Below, one piece after another: positions 8,864 through 18,993 of a stretch of DNA of 41,275 bases; position 1 is the first letter of the stretch, and every line of letters begins with the position of its first letter. The DNA comes from an uncultured Bacteroides sp. (GTDB lineage: Bacteria; Bacteroidota; Bacteroidia; Bacteroidales; Bacteroidaceae): assembly GCA_949289265.1 (NCBI GenBank), contig CASENE010000093.1:1-41275 (forward strand). Direction: 5' to 3'. The notes beneath the pieces were generated by a model. It worked only from the letters and a program-made list of their open reading frames with translations. It did not search any database and was not told the DNA's origin. The translations under genes and the position numbers were made by a program.

Positions 8864-11488
8864 TCAGCACAGTCCGGCCAGTTCCAGCACCTTGTCTACG
8901 GCAGCTTTCAGACCGTCGGGGTTCTTGCCGCCTGCCGTGGCAAAGTGGGGCTGGCCGCCGCCGCCGCCCTGTATCAGTTTGGCAGCTTCCTTCACCAGAG
9001 CGCCCGCCTTCAGGCCGTCGGCCACCAGCTTCTCGCCCAGCATGACGGTCAGCATGGGTTTGCCCTCGAACGCGGTGCCGGCCACGAAGCAGAAGTGGTC
9101 GCCCAGCTCTCCGCGCAACTGGAAGGCAATGTTCTTCACCGTCTCGGGCGGAGTCATGGGAGCTTCGAAACGCACCAACTGCACGCCATGCACCTCGCGC
9201 ACGCCCTGCAGCAGTTTGTCCTTCAGCTGGGCCTCCTTCTCTTTGACGAACTCCTCGATTTGCTTCTTCAGCCCGGCGTTCTCGTCGATGTACTTGCGGA
9301 TAGCGACTGTCAGGTCGGGAGCGTTGTTGAAGAGGGAACGGAGACTGCGCACGGTGTCCTCGAAGTTATCCAGCATCTCCTCCACCTTACCGCCCGTCAG
9401 GGCCTCGATGCGGCGCACGCCGGCAGCCACAGAGCTTTCGGAGATTATCTTCACCATACCGATGCAACCCGTGGCGGGTACATGCGTACCGCCGCAGAAC
9501 TCGATGGACGAGCCGAACTGAACGACACGGACATGGTCGCCATACTTTTCGCCAAAGAGGGCGATGGCGCCCAGCTGTTTGGCCTCTTCGATGGGGATGT
9601 TGCGGTATTCTGTCAGGGGGATATTGGCGCGTATCTTGGCGTTCACGCGGTGTTCCACCTCGCGCAGCTGCTCATCAGTCACCTTCTGGAAGTGCGAGAA
9701 GTCGAAGCGCAGGGAGTCGGGCGTCACCAGCGAACCCTTTTGCTGCACGTGGTCGCCCAGCACTTGCCGCAGCGCCTCGTCCAGCAGGTGCGTGGCCGAG
9801 TGGTTGGCGGCGCAGGCGGCGCGTTTGTCCGTGTCCACGCAGGCCATCATCGGCACTTCGGGATGCTCGGGGAGCTTCTTGGTGATGTGTATGGGCAGGT
9901 TGTTTTCTTTCTTCGTGTCGATGACCTCGATGGTCTCGTGCTCGCTGACCAGCACGCCCGTGTCGCCCACCTGGCCGCCGCTTTCGGCGTAGAAGGGCGT
10001 CTTGTCCAGCACAATCTGATAGAACGTCCGGTTCTTTTGCGTCACTTGGCGGTAGCGCAGGATGGAGGTCTCGTATTCCGTATAGTCATAGCCCACGAAC
10101 TCGGTGGTGCCCTCCTTCAGCGTCACCCAGTCGCCCGTCTCGACGGCGGCGGCGTTGCGGGCGCGCTGCTTCTGCTGCTGCATCTCGGCGTTGAACTCGT
10201 CGATGTCGGCGGTCATGCCGTTCTCGCGCAGGATGAGTTCGGTCAGGTCGAGGGGGAAGCCGAAGGTGTCGTAGAGCGTAAAGGCGTCCTTGCCGCTGAT
10301 TTCGGTCTTTCCGGCAGCCTTGGCATCGGCCATGGTCTTGTCCAGCAGGCGGATGCCCGTCTCCAGCGTGCGGAGGAAGGCTTCTTCTTCTTCCTTCATC
10401 ACCTTGGAGATAAGCTCTTTCTGCTCGTTCAGCTCGGGATAGGCGGCACCCATCTCCTGGATGAGCACGGGCAGGAGTTTATACATGAAGGCCTGCTTCT
10501 GGCCGAGGAAGGTGTAGCCGTAGCGCACGGCGCGGCGCAGGATGCGGCGGATGACGTAGCCGGCCTTGGCGTTGCCGGGCAGCTGTCCGTCGGTGATGGA
10601 GAAGGCGATGGTGCGGATGTGGTCGGCCACAACGCGCATGGCCACGTCTTTCTGCGCATCTGCGCCGTAGGGAGTTCCGGCCATGGCGGCGATGGCTTGA
10701 ATCAGGGGCTGGAAGACGTCGGTGTCATAGTTGGACGTCTTGCCCTGCAGGGCCATGCAGAGGCGCTCGAAGCCCATGCCGGTGTCGATGACACGGGCGG
10801 GCAGGTCTTCCAGGCTGCCGTCGGCCTTGCGATTGAACTGCATGAAAACGAGGTTCCAGATTTCGATGACTTGCGGATGGTCGTGGTTCACCATGTCGCG
10901 CCCGGGCACCTGGGCTTTTTCCTCGTCGCTGCGCAGGTCGATGTGAATCTCCGAGCAGGGGCCGCAGGGGCCCGTGTCGCCCATTTCCCAGAAGTTATCG
11001 TGCTTGTTTCCGTTGATGATATGGTCTTTGGGGAGGAATTGTTCCCAATAGGAAGCAGCCTCGTCGTCGCGTCCCAGGCCCTCTTCGGGACTGCCCTCGA
11101 AGACGGTGGCATAGAGGTTGTCGGGGTTCAGCTTGAGCACGTCCACCAGGTATTCCCAGGCCCAGGCGATGGCCTCCTTCTTGAAGTAATCGCCGAACGA
11201 CCAGTTGCCCAACATCTCGAACATGGTATGATGGTACGTGTCGTGTCCCACCTCCTCCAGGTCGTTGTGCTTGCCGCTCACGCGGAGGCACTTCTGCGAG
11301 TCGGCCACACGCTTCCACTGCGCCGGATGGTTGCCCAGAATGATATCCTTGAACTGGTTCATGCCCGCGTTGGTGAACATCAGCGTGGGGTCATCCTTTA
11401 TCACCATGGGAGCCGAGGGAACGATGTGGTGTCCCTTGCTTTCAAAGAAACTCTTGAACGAGTCTCTGATTTCATTTGCTGTCAACAT
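8864..11488 (-). CDS. alaS: Alanine--tRNA ligase
   Basis: 874 residues, full family length. It charges tRNA-Ala and clears mischarged Ser/Gly-tRNA. The class II catalytic core is seen with TNAGMNQFK (39-47), [20 protein letters not shown] and GMGFERL. The editing domain has the zinc motifs HSATHLL and [10 protein letters not shown]. The C-terminal DHHA1-type domain ends with the glycine-rich [14 protein letters not shown]. The start at 11488 gives the conserved N-terminus [20 protein letters not shown]. It is divergent from the M23 peptidase gene with both promoters inside 95 bp. Confidence 0.98.
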   Translation of the reverse strand: MLTANEIRDSFKSFFESKGHHIVPSAPMVIKDDPTLMFTNAGMNQFKDIILGNHPAQWKRVADSQKCLRVSGKHNDLEEVGHDTYHHTMFEMLGNWSFGDYFKKEAIAWAWEYLVDVLKLNPDNLYATVFEGSPEEGLGRDDEAASYWEQFLPKDHIINGNKHDNFWEMGDTGPCGPCSEIHIDLRSDEEKAQVPGRDMVNHDHPQVIEIWNLVFMQFNRKADGSLEDLPARVIDTGMGFERLCMALQGKTSNYDTDVFQPLIQAIAAMAGTPYGADAQKDVAMRVVADHIRTIAFSITDGQLPGNAKAGYVIRRILRRAVRYGYTFLGQKQAFMYKLLPVLIQEMGAAYPELNEQKELISKVMKEEEEAFLRTLETGIRLLDKTMADAKAAGKTEISGKDAFTLYDTFGFPLDLTELILRENGMTADIDEFNAEMQQQKQRARNAAAVETGDWVTLKEGTTEFVGYDYTEYETSILRYRQVTQKNRTFYQIVLDKTPFYAESGGQVGDTGVLVSEHETIEVIDTKKENNLPIHITKKLPEHPEVPMMACVDTDKRAACAANHSATHLLDEALRQVLGDHVQQKGSLVTPDSLRFDFSHFQKVTDEQLREVEHRVNAKIRANIPLTEYRNIPIEEAKQLGAIALFGEKYGDHVRVVQFGSSIEFCGGTHVPATGCIGMVKIISESSVAAGVRRIEALTGGKVEEMLDNFEDTVRSLRSLFNNAPDLTVAIRKYIDENAGLKKQIEEFVKEKEAQLKDKLLQGVREVHGVQLVRFEAPMTPPETVKNIAFQLRGELGDHFCFVAGTAFEGKPMLTVMLGEKLVADGLKAGALVKEAAKLIQGGGGGQPHFATAGGKNPDGLKAAVDKVLELAGLC

Positions 11489-11526
11489 ACTCTTATTTAG
11501 CGGTTAATATTCTCAAAAAAACGCTG

Positions 11527-11534
11527 CAAAGATA
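11527..11534 (-). promoter_or_regulatory. alaS promoter, -7 element TATCTTTG
   Basis: The minus strand reads TATCTTTG, a full match to TAnnTTTG, 39 bp before the alaS ATG. No clear -33 TTTG. It lies 12 bp from the divergent element at 11547. Confidence 0.6.
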
Positions 11535-11546
11535 GCTTGTTTTTAT

Positions 11547-11554
11547 TACTTTTG
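11547..11554 (+). promoter_or_regulatory. M23 peptidase promoter, -7 element TACTTTTG
   Basis: Full match to TAnnTTTG, 28 bp before the ATG at 11583. It is back to back with the alaS element. Confidence 0.6.
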
Positions 11555-11582
11555 CCGCATCGACAGCGAAATAATTCGGCCT

Positions 11583-12551
11583 ATGCGCAAAGTTTACTAC
11601 ATCTACAACCCTCAGACACAGACCTACGACCGCATTTATCCCACCGCCCGGCAACGGCTGCTGAGCCGGGCGCGGCGCCTGTTCATCGGCATGGGCCTGG
11701 GGGCCGCCTGCTTCATCGCTCCGTTCCTCATCTTCGGCTCTCCCTCGGAGAAGGAGTTGCGCAAGGAGAACAGCCGCCTGCAGGCGCAGTACGACGTGCT
11801 GTCGCACCGCATGGACGAGGCGATGGGCGTATTGCAGGACATCCAGCAGCGCGACGACAACCTCTACCGGGTCATCTTCCAGGCCGACCCCGTCGCGCCC
11901 GCCATCCGGCAGGCAGGCTACGGGGGCACCAACCGCTACGAGCACCTGATGGACATGGCCGATGCCGAACTGGTGGTGAACACCACGCAGAAGCTGGACT
12001 TGCTGTGCAAGCAGCTGTACATCCAGTCGCGCTCGTTCGACGAAGTAGTGGCGCTGTGCCGGCAACACGACGAAATGCTACGCTGCATACCGGCCATCCA
12101 GCCGGTGGCCAACAAAGACCTGAAGCAGACGGCCTCGGGCTACGGCACGCGCATCGACCCCATCTACGGCACCACGCGCTTCCACGCCGGCATGGACTTT
12201 TCTGCCGCCCCGGGCACCGACGTCTATGCCACGGGCGACGGGACGGTGGTGAAGATGGGGTGGCAGACGGGCTACGGAAACACCATCGTCATCGACCACG
12301 GGTTCGGCTACGAGACCTGGTACGCACACCTGCAGGACTTCCGCACCCGGCTGGGCAAGAAGGTGGTGCGCGGCGAGATGATAGGCGGAGTGGGCAGCAC
12401 GGGCAAGAGCACCGGGCCGCACCTGCACTACGAGGTGCACGTCAGGGGGCGCGTGGTGAATCCCGTCAACTACTATTTCATGGACCTGAACGCCGAGGAC
12501 TACGACCGCATGATACGCCTGGCCGCCAACCACGGAAAGATGATGGACTGA
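11583..12551 (+). CDS. M23-family murein endopeptidase, membrane anchored
   Basis: 322 residues. After a basic N-terminus there is one membrane segment (about 33-51), then a coiled coil (about 55-95) and a C-terminal LytM/M23 domain (about 180-298). The zinc ligands H201-x3-D205 (HAGMD) and H280-x-H282 (HLHYE) are intact, with H249 in WYAHL, so it should be an active peptidase that cuts peptidoglycan cross-links, rather than a degenerate EnvC-like activator. Topology puts the peptidase in the periplasm. The gene is followed by array B and a MerR-type regulator. Confidence 0.93.
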   Translation: MRKVYYIYNPQTQTYDRIYPTARQRLLSRARRLFIGMGLGAACFIAPFLIFGSPSEKELRKENSRLQAQYDVLSHRMDEAMGVLQDIQQRDDNLYRVIFQADPVAPAIRQAGYGGTNRYEHLMDMADAELVVNTTQKLDLLCKQLYIQSRSFDEVVALCRQHDEMLRCIPAIQPVANKDLKQTASGYGTRIDPIYGTTRFHAGMDFSAAPGTDVYATGDGTVVKMGWQTGYGNTIVIDHGFGYETWYAHLQDFRTRLGKKVVRGEMIGGVGSTGKSTGPHLHYEVHVRGRVVNPVNYYFMDLNAEDYDRMIRLAANHGKMMD

Positions 12552-12571
12552 GCCTGCCGGAGGGGGCAACC

Positions 12572-12681
12572 GGGCGTTACTATCCCCGCTTGCTGGCATT
12601 ACTGTCCCAGCCTGCTGGCATTACTATCCCAGCTTGCTGGCGTTACTGTCCCCGGTCGCAGGCACTGTATCCCCCGGACGG
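12572..12681 (+). repeat. 22-bp tandem repeat array B (5 units)
   Basis: Five units start at 12572, 12594, 12616, 12638 and 12660, each exactly 22 bp. The clearest units read TGGCATTACTGTCCCAGC plus four variable bases. Within them GCTGG and CCAGC can pair around a 10-nt AT-rich core. The array fills most of the gap between the M23 gene and the MerR-type gene. Confidence 0.92.
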
Positions 12682-12743
12682 ACGGCCTCCGGCACCCGCC
12701 GCAGACATCTGCTAACCCCATAAGAACCAAACGAATAAGAACC

Positions 12744-13196
12744 GTGCTGAAAAAGAACAAAAACCTGAAACTGTATTACTCCATCAGCGAAGTGGCACAG
12801 ATGCTGGGAGTGAACGAGTCGCTGCTGCGCTTCTGGGAAGACGAGTTTCCGCAGCAGCTCAAGCCCAAGCGCGTCAGCGGGGGCAGAAGCATCCGCCAAT
12901 ACAGCGCCGAGGACATCGAGGCGCTGAAACTGATTTACCACCTGGTGAAGGAACGGGGCATGACCCTGCAGGGCGCCCGCCAACGCCTGCGGGACAACCG
13001 CGAGGGCACGCTGCAGAACTTTGACGTGGTGGAGCGGCTCAAGGCCATCCGCGCGGAATTGGTCAGCATGCGCGACGCCCTCAACGCCTTCACCTACGAG
13101 GACATGGACGCGCTGAAAAAGAACATCGAAGAGGGCAAGAACGCCGACGCGACGGCCACCGGCGGGGAAAACCGTCCGCCCGCTCCTTCGGCCTGA
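12744..13196 (+). CDS. MerR-family transcriptional regulator
   Basis: 150 residues. The winged-helix MerR domain covers about residues 10-80: YYSISEVAQMLGVNESLLRFWEDEF, then a wing with GGRSIRQYSAEDIEALKLIYHLV. A short helical tail (about 100-140) could be a dimerisation coil; no cysteine metal site or large effector domain is seen. The start is GTG 12744, because the first in-frame ATG falls inside the DNA-binding domain. The target is unknown. It is convergent with rsh, whose stop is 43 bp away. Confidence 0.88.
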   Translation: MLKKNKNLKLYYSISEVAQMLGVNESLLRFWEDEFPQQLKPKRVSGGRSIRQYSAEDIEALKLIYHLVKERGMTLQGARQRLRDNREGTLQNFDVVERLKAIRAELVSMRDALNAFTYEDMDALKKNIEEGKNADATATGGENRPPAPSA

Positions 13197-13239
13197 AGCC
13201 AACGCCGCAGCGTCCCGGTTTCCGCCGCCGCCCCCTGGG

Positions 13240-15501
13240 TCAGTCTTCGATGCGCGCCACTTGCTTGACGTTCTGCACCTGCTTCAGGTTGTTGCAGATG
13301 GTGCGGACGTCGTCCACGTCGTGCACATACAACTGGATTTTCCCCTCAAAGATGCCGTCGATAGCGTCGATGTTCAGCTTGCGGATGTTCACGTTGAGCT
13401 GGCGGGAGATGACCTGCGTCACTTCGTTGAGCACGCCCACGCCGTCGATGCCTTCCACATGCAGGGTGACGAGGAACGAAAGCTCCTTGTGCGTGTCCCA
13501 CTGCGTGGCGATGATGCGGTTGCCGTAGCTGCTCTTCAGCTTGACGGCCACGGGGCACTGCCGCTTGTGGATGATGACGCGGTTGTGCTCGTCGATGTAG
13601 CCCAGCACGTCGTCGCCGGGGATGGGGTGGCAGCACTCGGCCATGATGTATTCCTTCGAGATGGACTCCTCGGTCAGCTTCAGGATTTGCTTGGTGTCTA
13701 TCTTCTCGGGCTTTCCCTCGGCAGCCGGCTCTTCTTTGGGTTCCTTTTCCTTGCTTTCCTTTCCGAAGGAGAAGGACAGGAGTTTCTTCCAGTTCTTGCC
13801 TTGCTTTTCCTTGAAGAGGTTGCGGTCGGCGTCGCCCAGCACCAGCTTTCCGCTGCCCACGGCCACCATCAGTTCGTCGGGCGTGTGGAAGTTGTGCAGG
13901 TTGGTCAGCCGGTCGATAGCCGACTCGTCATTGCGTATACCCTCCTTCTGCAAGAAAGCCGCCAGCATCTCCTCGCCTTTCTTTTGGTTGGCCTTTGCCT
14001 CTTTACGCAGAATTTCGCTTATCTTGGCCTTGGCGCGGGCGGTGGTGGCAAACGCCTCCCATTCGGGCTGCACGCGCTGCGACTTCGAGGTGAGAATCTC
14101 CACCTGGTCGCCGCTTTTCAGCCGGTGGCTGAGGGGCACCAGCTTGTGGTTGACCTTGGCGCCGATGCAGTGCGTGCCTATGTCGGTGTGGAGGGAGAAA
14201 GCGAAGTCCAGGGCGGTGGCGTCCTGCGGCATGGTCTTCAGTTCTCCTTTGGGAGTAAAGACGAATATCTCCGAGGCGAAGAGGTTGAGCTTGATGGTGT
14301 CCAGAAAGTCTATGGCGTCGGGTTGCGGGTCGTCCAATATCTCCTTGATGGTGTGCAACCAGCGTTCCAGTTCGCCTTCGTCCTCGCTGCCTCCGCCTTC
14401 CTTGTATTTCCAATGGGCGGCAAAGCCCTGTTCGGCCACGTCGTCCATGCGCTCGCTGCGTATCTGCACCTCTATCCACTGCCCGTTGTTGCCCATCAGG
14501 GTGACGTGCAGGGCCTGATAGCCGTTGCTCTTCGGATGGCTCACCCAGTCGCGCAAGCGGTCGGGATGCGGCTTGTATATCTTGGAGATGGCCACGTAGA
14601 TGTCAAAACAGTCGTTCAGTTCCTCTTCCATGTCCTTGGGCTTGAACACGATGCGCACGGCCAGAATGTCGTATATCTCCTCGAAGGGCACGTGTTTGGT
14701 CTGCATCTTGTTCCAGATGGAGTAGATGGACTTCACGCGGGCCAGGATGTGGTATTTCAGTCCCATCTTGTCCAACTGGGCGCGGATGGGCGCGGTAAAC
14801 TCGCGGAACACCTTGTCGCGTTCGGCGGCCGTGGCGACCAGCTTCTTCTCGATGGCAGCGTATTCCTCGGGGTGTTCGTATTTAAAGCTGAGGTTCTCCA
14901 GCTCGGTCTTGATGCGGTTCAGGCCCAAGCGGTTGGCCAGGGGGGCGTAGATGTAGAGCGTCTCGCCTGCGATCTTGTATTGTTTGTTAGGCAACATAGA
15001 CCCCAGCGTCCGCATGTTGTGCAGGCGGTCGGCTATCTTGATGAGGATGACGCGTATGTCGTCGCTCATGGTGAGCAGCAATTTCTTGAAGTTCTCGGCC
15101 TGGGCCGACGCGCGGTCGCCAAAGATGCCGCCGGAAATCTTGGTAAGCCCGTCCACAATCTGTGCGATCTTGGGGCCGAAGAGATTTTCTATGTCCTCCA
15201 CCGTATAGTCCGTGTCCTCCACCACGTCGTGCAGCAGGGCGGCGCAGATGGAGGTGGAGCCCAGGCCGATCTCGTTGCACACGATTTTGGCCACGGCGAT
15301 GGGGTGCATGATGTAGGGCTCGCCCGACCGCCGCTTGATGCCCCGGTGGGCCTGGTTGGCAAAGTTGAACGCCTTGGTAATAATCTCCACGCGCTTGCGG
15401 TGTTTGGTGGACAGGTAGTCATTCAGCAGTTCCTGGAACGCACGCTGTATCATGACTTCTTCGGCCTGTTCCTTCTCTTTCAGACTCAAATGCTCTTCCA
15501 T
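13240..15501 (-). CDS. Bifunctional (p)ppGpp synthetase/hydrolase, Rsh (RelA/SpoT family)
   Basis: 753 residues. It makes and degrades the alarmone (p)ppGpp. Domains in order: HD hydrolase (about 35-190; H51 and H91-D92 of HDVVED are intact, so hydrolysis is likely); synthetase (about 230-345, RVKSIYSIWNKM, DILAVRIVF); TGS (about 400-465, EIFVFTPKGELKTMPQ); a zinc-finger-like segment (AECCHPIPGDDVLGY); and a C-terminal ACT domain (SFLVTLHVEGIDGVGVLNEVT). I chose ATG 15501 (MEEHLSLKEKEQ) over an in-frame ATG at 15744, because the extension is Pro/Arg-rich and lies upstream of a promoter at 15566-15573. Confidence 0.96.
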   Translation of the reverse strand: MEEHLSLKEKEQAEEVMIQRAFQELLNDYLSTKHRKRVEIITKAFNFANQAHRGIKRRSGEPYIMHPIAVAKIVCNEIGLGSTSICAALLHDVVEDTDYTVEDIENLFGPKIAQIVDGLTKISGGIFGDRASAQAENFKKLLLTMSDDIRVILIKIADRLHNMRTLGSMLPNKQYKIAGETLYIYAPLANRLGLNRIKTELENLSFKYEHPEEYAAIEKKLVATAAERDKVFREFTAPIRAQLDKMGLKYHILARVKSIYSIWNKMQTKHVPFEEIYDILAVRIVFKPKDMEEELNDCFDIYVAISKIYKPHPDRLRDWVSHPKSNGYQALHVTLMGNNGQWIEVQIRSERMDDVAEQGFAAHWKYKEGGGSEDEGELERWLHTIKEILDDPQPDAIDFLDTIKLNLFASEIFVFTPKGELKTMPQDATALDFAFSLHTDIGTHCIGAKVNHKLVPLSHRLKSGDQVEILTSKSQRVQPEWEAFATTARAKAKISEILRKEAKANQKKGEEMLAAFLQKEGIRNDESAIDRLTNLHNFHTPDELMVAVGSGKLVLGDADRNLFKEKQGKNWKKLLSFSFGKESKEKEPKEEPAAEGKPEKIDTKQILKLTEESISKEYIMAECCHPIPGDDVLGYIDEHNRVIIHKRQCPVAVKLKSSYGNRIIATQWDTHKELSFLVTLHVEGIDGVGVLNEVTQVISRQLNVNIRKLNIDAIDGIFEGKIQLYVHDVDDVRTICNNLKQVQNVKQVARIED

Positions 15502-15565
15502 AGCTTTCTTTGTTTTTATGCGGCTGTGCCTACTACGCTTTTTAGGTTTTAATGAAGCGTTTTTG

Positions 15566-15573
15566 CAAAAATA
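15566..15573 (-). promoter_or_regulatory. rsh promoter, -7 element TATTTTTG
   Basis: The minus strand reads TATTTTTG, with CTTG (3 of 4 matches to TTTG) 19 bp further upstream at 15593-15596. It gives a leader of roughly 60 nt and supports the rsh start at 15501. Confidence 0.65.
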
Positions 15574-15939
15574 AGCATTTTTGGAGGACAGACAAGCGTT
15601 TCGGTGAAAAAAGGAGAAAAAAACTTCACACCCCGCCCTTTCCGCCGCCTGCCGGGCCGGACGAAGCGGGAAAGCGGACGGCGGAAACCGGCCCGGCGGA
15701 AGCCCCCAAGGGCCGGGAGGAGGGGCGGGCGTACAAAGTGACACTTTGCCCGTCCGGCGGGCGGAGAATCGCCTGCTTGCGGGCGGAAGGCAAGGCGGCG
15801 GATTTTTTGCGAGCAGAAAACCCTCATCCGCCTATTGGACAGCGCGATATATTTATCCTTACAAACCAACGGGAAGAAACAGAGGCCTCCGGACGCCCGG
15901 ATACGCCCTCCGGACGGGGAAAACAGGAGCGGACGGACC

Positions 15940-16027
15940 GGGCGCCGCAGTCCCCGCCGGCGGGCATTATAGTCCCGGCGCGCTCCGACAGTAGTCCCAA
16001 CCGGCGGGAGATGGGACGCCGGCACGC
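15940..16027 (+). repeat. 22-bp tandem repeat array C (4 units)
   Basis: Units start at 15940, 15962, 15984 and 16006. The best reads GGGCATTATAGTCCCGGC plus four bases. The array lies between the divergent rsh and aroC genes, upstream of both. Confidence 0.82.
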
Positions 16028-16291
16028 TCCCAAAGACGCATTCCTGCATATCCGCCGCATAAACAGCCGCCCGGAGCCGCATATTCCGCATATCCATGCA
16101 GGCATCGGCCGCCGTCCGCTTCCCGTTGCCCGACTTTGGCAAAAACGGGTGTCAGCCGCCGGGGCCCATCCGCCGCTTTTTGTCAGCCCCAAGGCCGGTT
16201 TGCCATCCTTTTGTCCGCCCGCGCAGCGGCCCTGCCGAAAAAAACGGGCAAAAAAAGCGCCCCGACCCGGCCGTTTTTCAGAAAAATTGGC

Positions 16292-16299
16292 TATCTTTA
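16292..16299 (+). promoter_or_regulatory. Possible aroC promoter, TATCTTTA
   Basis: Seven of eight matches to TAnnTTTG, about 75 bp before the aroC ATG. No convincing -33 element. Confidence 0.4.
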
Positions 16300-16373
16300 C
16301 GAGGAGCAAACGTCGCCTTCGCCCGAAGGAACGCTGCATCAGCCTGATTATAAACCCTTAAAGCATTTGAAAC

Positions 16374-17450
16374 ATGTTCAATTCATTCGGAAATTTCCTC
16401 CGCCTTACCAGTTTCGGGGAATCGCACGGCAAGGCCATCGGAGGCGTGTTAGACGGATTTCCCTCGGGTGTTAAAATCGACCCGGATTTCGTGCAGGCCG
16501 AACTGAACCGCCGCAGGCCCGGGCAGTCGCGCATCACCACCTCCCGCTCGGAAGACGACCGGGTGGAGTTTCTGTCGGGCATCTTCGAGGGACGGTCGAC
16601 GGGAAGCCCCATCGGCTTCCTCGTATGGAACAAGAACCAGCACAGCAGCGACTACAGCGAGATGCAAAGCCTCTACCGCCCGTCGCATGCCGACTACACG
16701 TATAAACTAAAGTATGGCATCCGCGACTACCGCGGGGGCGGACGCTCGTCGGCACGCGAGACCATCGCGCGCGTGGTGGGCGGCGCCCTGGCCAAAACCG
16801 CCCTGCGCCAGCTGGGCATGAGCATCACGGCCTTCACCTCGCAGGTGGGCCCCATCCGCCTGGAGAAGGACTACCGCGAGTGCGACTTCAGCCTCATCGA
16901 CACCAACCCCGTGCGCTGTCCCGACCCGGCCCTCGCCAAGGAGATGGAGGAATACATCTTCCACGTCAAGGAAGAGGGCGACACCATCGGCGGCGTGGTG
17001 ACGTGCGTCATCCAGGGCTGCCCCATCGGCCTGGGCGAACCCGTCTTCGGCAAACTGCAGTCGGCCCTGGCCGCGGGCATGCTGAGCATCAACGCGGCCA
17101 AAGCCTTCGAATACGGCGAGGGCTTCCGCGGCCTGAAGATGAAAGGCTCTGAACAAAACGACGTGTTCTATAACCACGACGGACGCATAGAAACACGCAC
17201 CAACCACTCGGGAGGCATACAGGGCGGCATCAGCAACGGGCAGGACATCTACTTCCGCGTGGCCTTCAAGCCCGTGGCCACGGTGCTGATGGAGCAACAC
17301 ACGGTGAACGTGGACGGCATCGACACCACCCTCAAGGCACGCGGCCGCCACGACCCCTGCGTCCTGCCGCGCGCCGTGCCCATCGTGGAGGCCATGGCCG
17401 CCATGACCATGCTGGACTTCTACCTGATTGACCGCATGACGCAACTGTAA
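16374..17450 (+). CDS. aroC: Chorismate synthase
   Basis: 358 residues, full length. It catalyses the last step of the shikimate pathway, from EPSP to chorismate, with reduced FMN as cofactor. Family signatures: [18 protein letters not shown] (17-34), the segment around residues 122-140 with [15 protein letters not shown], and the C-terminal [18 protein letters not shown]. The start at 16374 gives the conserved [19 protein letters not shown]. It is followed after 29 bp by an M20 dipeptidase gene on the same strand, probably co-transcribed although unrelated in pathway. Confidence 0.97.
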   Translation: MFNSFGNFLRLTSFGESHGKAIGGVLDGFPSGVKIDPDFVQAELNRRRPGQSRITTSRSEDDRVEFLSGIFEGRSTGSPIGFLVWNKNQHSSDYSEMQSLYRPSHADYTYKLKYGIRDYRGGGRSSARETIARVVGGALAKTALRQLGMSITAFTSQVGPIRLEKDYRECDFSLIDTNPVRCPDPALAKEMEEYIFHVKEEGDTIGGVVTCVIQGCPIGLGEPVFGKLQSALAAGMLSINAAKAFEYGEGFRGLKMKGSEQNDVFYNHDGRIETRTNHSGGIQGGISNGQDIYFRVAFKPVATVLMEQHTVNVDGIDTTLKARGRHDPCVLPRAVPIVEAMAAMTMLDFYLIDRMTQL

Positions 17451-17479
17451 AACAACCCCCACCGGACCCATCTTTCACT

Positions 17480-18841
17480 ATGACGATAGAACAATATATC
17501 CAAGACAACGAACCGCGGATGCTGGACGAGCTGTTCAGCCTTATCCGCATCCCCAGCATCAGCGCCCAACCCGAACACAAGGACGACATGCTGGCCTGCG
17601 CCCAACGCTGGCGCCAACTGCTGCTGGAGGCCGGCGCCGACGAGGCACACGTCATGCCCTCGGCCGGCAACCCCATGGTATTCGCCCAAAAGACGGTCGA
17701 CCCCGCAGCCCGCACCGTGCTGGTCTACGCCCACTACGACGTAATGCCCGCCGAGCCGCTGGAGCTGTGGAAGAGCGCGCCCTTCGCACCGGAGATACGC
17801 GACGGACGCATCTGGGCACGCGGCGCCGACGACGACAAAGGGCAGTCGTTCATCCAGGTCAAGGCGTTCGAGTATCTGGCGAAGAACCGGCTGCTGGACG
17901 TCAACGTGAAGTTCATCTTCGAGGGCGAAGAAGAGATAGGCTCGCCCAGCCTGGAGAGTTTCTGCCAAGCGCACAAGGAGTTGCTCAAGGCCGACGTCAT
18001 CCTCGTGTCCGACACCAGCATGCTGGGCGCCGACCTGCCCTCGCTGACCACCGGCCTGCGCGGCCTGGCCTATTGGGAAATAGAGGTGACGGGCCCCAAC
18101 CGCGACCTGCATTCGGGACACTTCGGCGGCGCCGTGGCCAACCCCATCAACGTGCTCTGCCAGATGTTGTCCCGGATAGTAGACAAAGACGGCCGCATCA
18201 CCGTGCCGGGATTCTACGACGACGTGGAGGAAGTGCCGCAGGCGGAACGCGAAATGATAGCTCGCATACCTTTCGACGAAGAGAAATACAAACAAGCCAT
18301 CGGCGTGAAGGCTCTGGCCGGCGAGAAGGGATACAGCACACTGGAGCGCAACAGCTGCCGCCCGTCGTTCGACATCTGCGGCATCTGGGGCGGATATACG
18401 GGCGAAGGCTCGAAGACGGTACTGCCCTCCAAGGCGCATGCCAAGGTGTCGTGCCGGCTGGTGCCCCATCAGGACCACGAGAAGATTTCCCGCCAGTTTG
18501 CCGACTACCTGCTGTCCATCGCCCCGGACACCGTGCAGGTGAAGGTGACGCCCATGCACGGCGGGCAAGGCTACGTCTGCCCCATCGACCTGCCGGCCTA
18601 CCGGGCTGCGGAGAAAGGCTTCGAGAAGGCCTTCGGGCAAAAGCCGCTGGCCGTGCGCCGGGGCGGCAGCATCCCCATCATCTCCACCTTCGAGCAGGTG
18701 CTGGGCATCAAGACGGTGCTGATGGGATTCGGCCTGGAGAGCAACGCCATCCACTCGCCCAACGAAAACATCCCGCTGGACATCCTGCGCAAGGGCATCG
18801 TGGCAGTGACAGAGTTCTACCAGGAATATGCAAAGAGATAA
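17480..18841 (+). CDS. M20-family dipeptidase (zinc metallopeptidase)
   Basis: 453 residues. The M20 fold has a catalytic domain split by a dimerisation domain (about 205-350). Dizinc ligands are visible: H85 in VYAHYDVMP, the bridging Asp in ARGADDDKG (114-121), EGEEEIGS (148-155) with the catalytic Glu, D178 in VSDTSM, and a C-terminal His in IHSPNE. This sequence type is close to cytosolic nonspecific dipeptidases. No signal peptide, so it probably degrades imported or recycled dipeptides in the cytoplasm. It lies between aroC and the NUDIX gene on one strand. Confidence 0.93.
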   Translation: MTIEQYIQDNEPRMLDELFSLIRIPSISAQPEHKDDMLACAQRWRQLLLEAGADEAHVMPSAGNPMVFAQKTVDPAARTVLVYAHYDVMPAEPLELWKSAPFAPEIRDGRIWARGADDDKGQSFIQVKAFEYLAKNRLLDVNVKFIFEGEEEIGSPSLESFCQAHKELLKADVILVSDTSMLGADLPSLTTGLRGLAYWEIEVTGPNRDLHSGHFGGAVANPINVLCQMLSRIVDKDGRITVPGFYDDVEEVPQAEREMIARIPFDEEKYKQAIGVKALAGEKGYSTLERNSCRPSFDICGIWGGYTGEGSKTVLPSKAHAKVSCRLVPHQDHEKISRQFADYLLSIAPDTVQVKVTPMHGGQGYVCPIDLPAYRAAEKGFEKAFGQKPLAVRRGGSIPIISTFEQVLGIKTVLMGFGLESNAIHSPNENIPLDILRKGIVAVTEFYQEYAKR

Positions 18842-18918
18842 AGGACCATCCATCGGACTTCGCCCGCAATGGTTTAATACCCCCACTCAAACGCCCTGAC
18901 ACATAACCATACCCTACA

Positions 18919-18987
18919 ATGAAAGACGAATCGGAAGAAAAGCCGTGGGAGGTGCTGAGCAGCGAATACCTGTTTCGCGAGCCGTAG
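18919..18987 (+). pseudogene. 5' end of the NUDIX gene, closed by an in-frame TAG at codon 23
   Basis: From ATG 18919 the frame reads MKDESEEKPWEVLSSEYLFREP, then TAG at 18985-18987, then continues without shift into LTVRKDHLLLPNG of the NUDIX protein. In relatives as I recall them the residue after EYLFxxP is Trp, so a single G-to-A change (TGG to TAG) would explain it. It could be a real nonsense mutation, a sequencing error or readthrough. Confidence 0.75.
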
Positions 18988-18993
18988 CTCACG

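Larger units (their letters stand above)
15502..16373. other. 872-bp gene-free region between rsh and aroC
   Basis: Contains the rsh promoter, repeat array C and a weak aroC promoter. The open frames here (for example 15552-16361 plus) are Pro/Arg-rich with no recognisable domain and look like chance openings in GC-rich DNA. I see no RNA gene. Confidence 0.7.

Noticed and set aside
15502-15744. N-terminal extension of rsh up to ATG 15744
   Set aside because: The extension is Pro/Arg-rich, not Rsh-like, and lies upstream of the -7 element at 15566-15573; ATG 15501 gives a normal Rsh N-terminus.
15552-16361. 269-codon plus-strand frame between rsh and aroC
   Set aside because: The translation is Pro/Arg/Gly-rich without domains, runs through repeat array C and overlaps the rsh promoter; it looks like chance.
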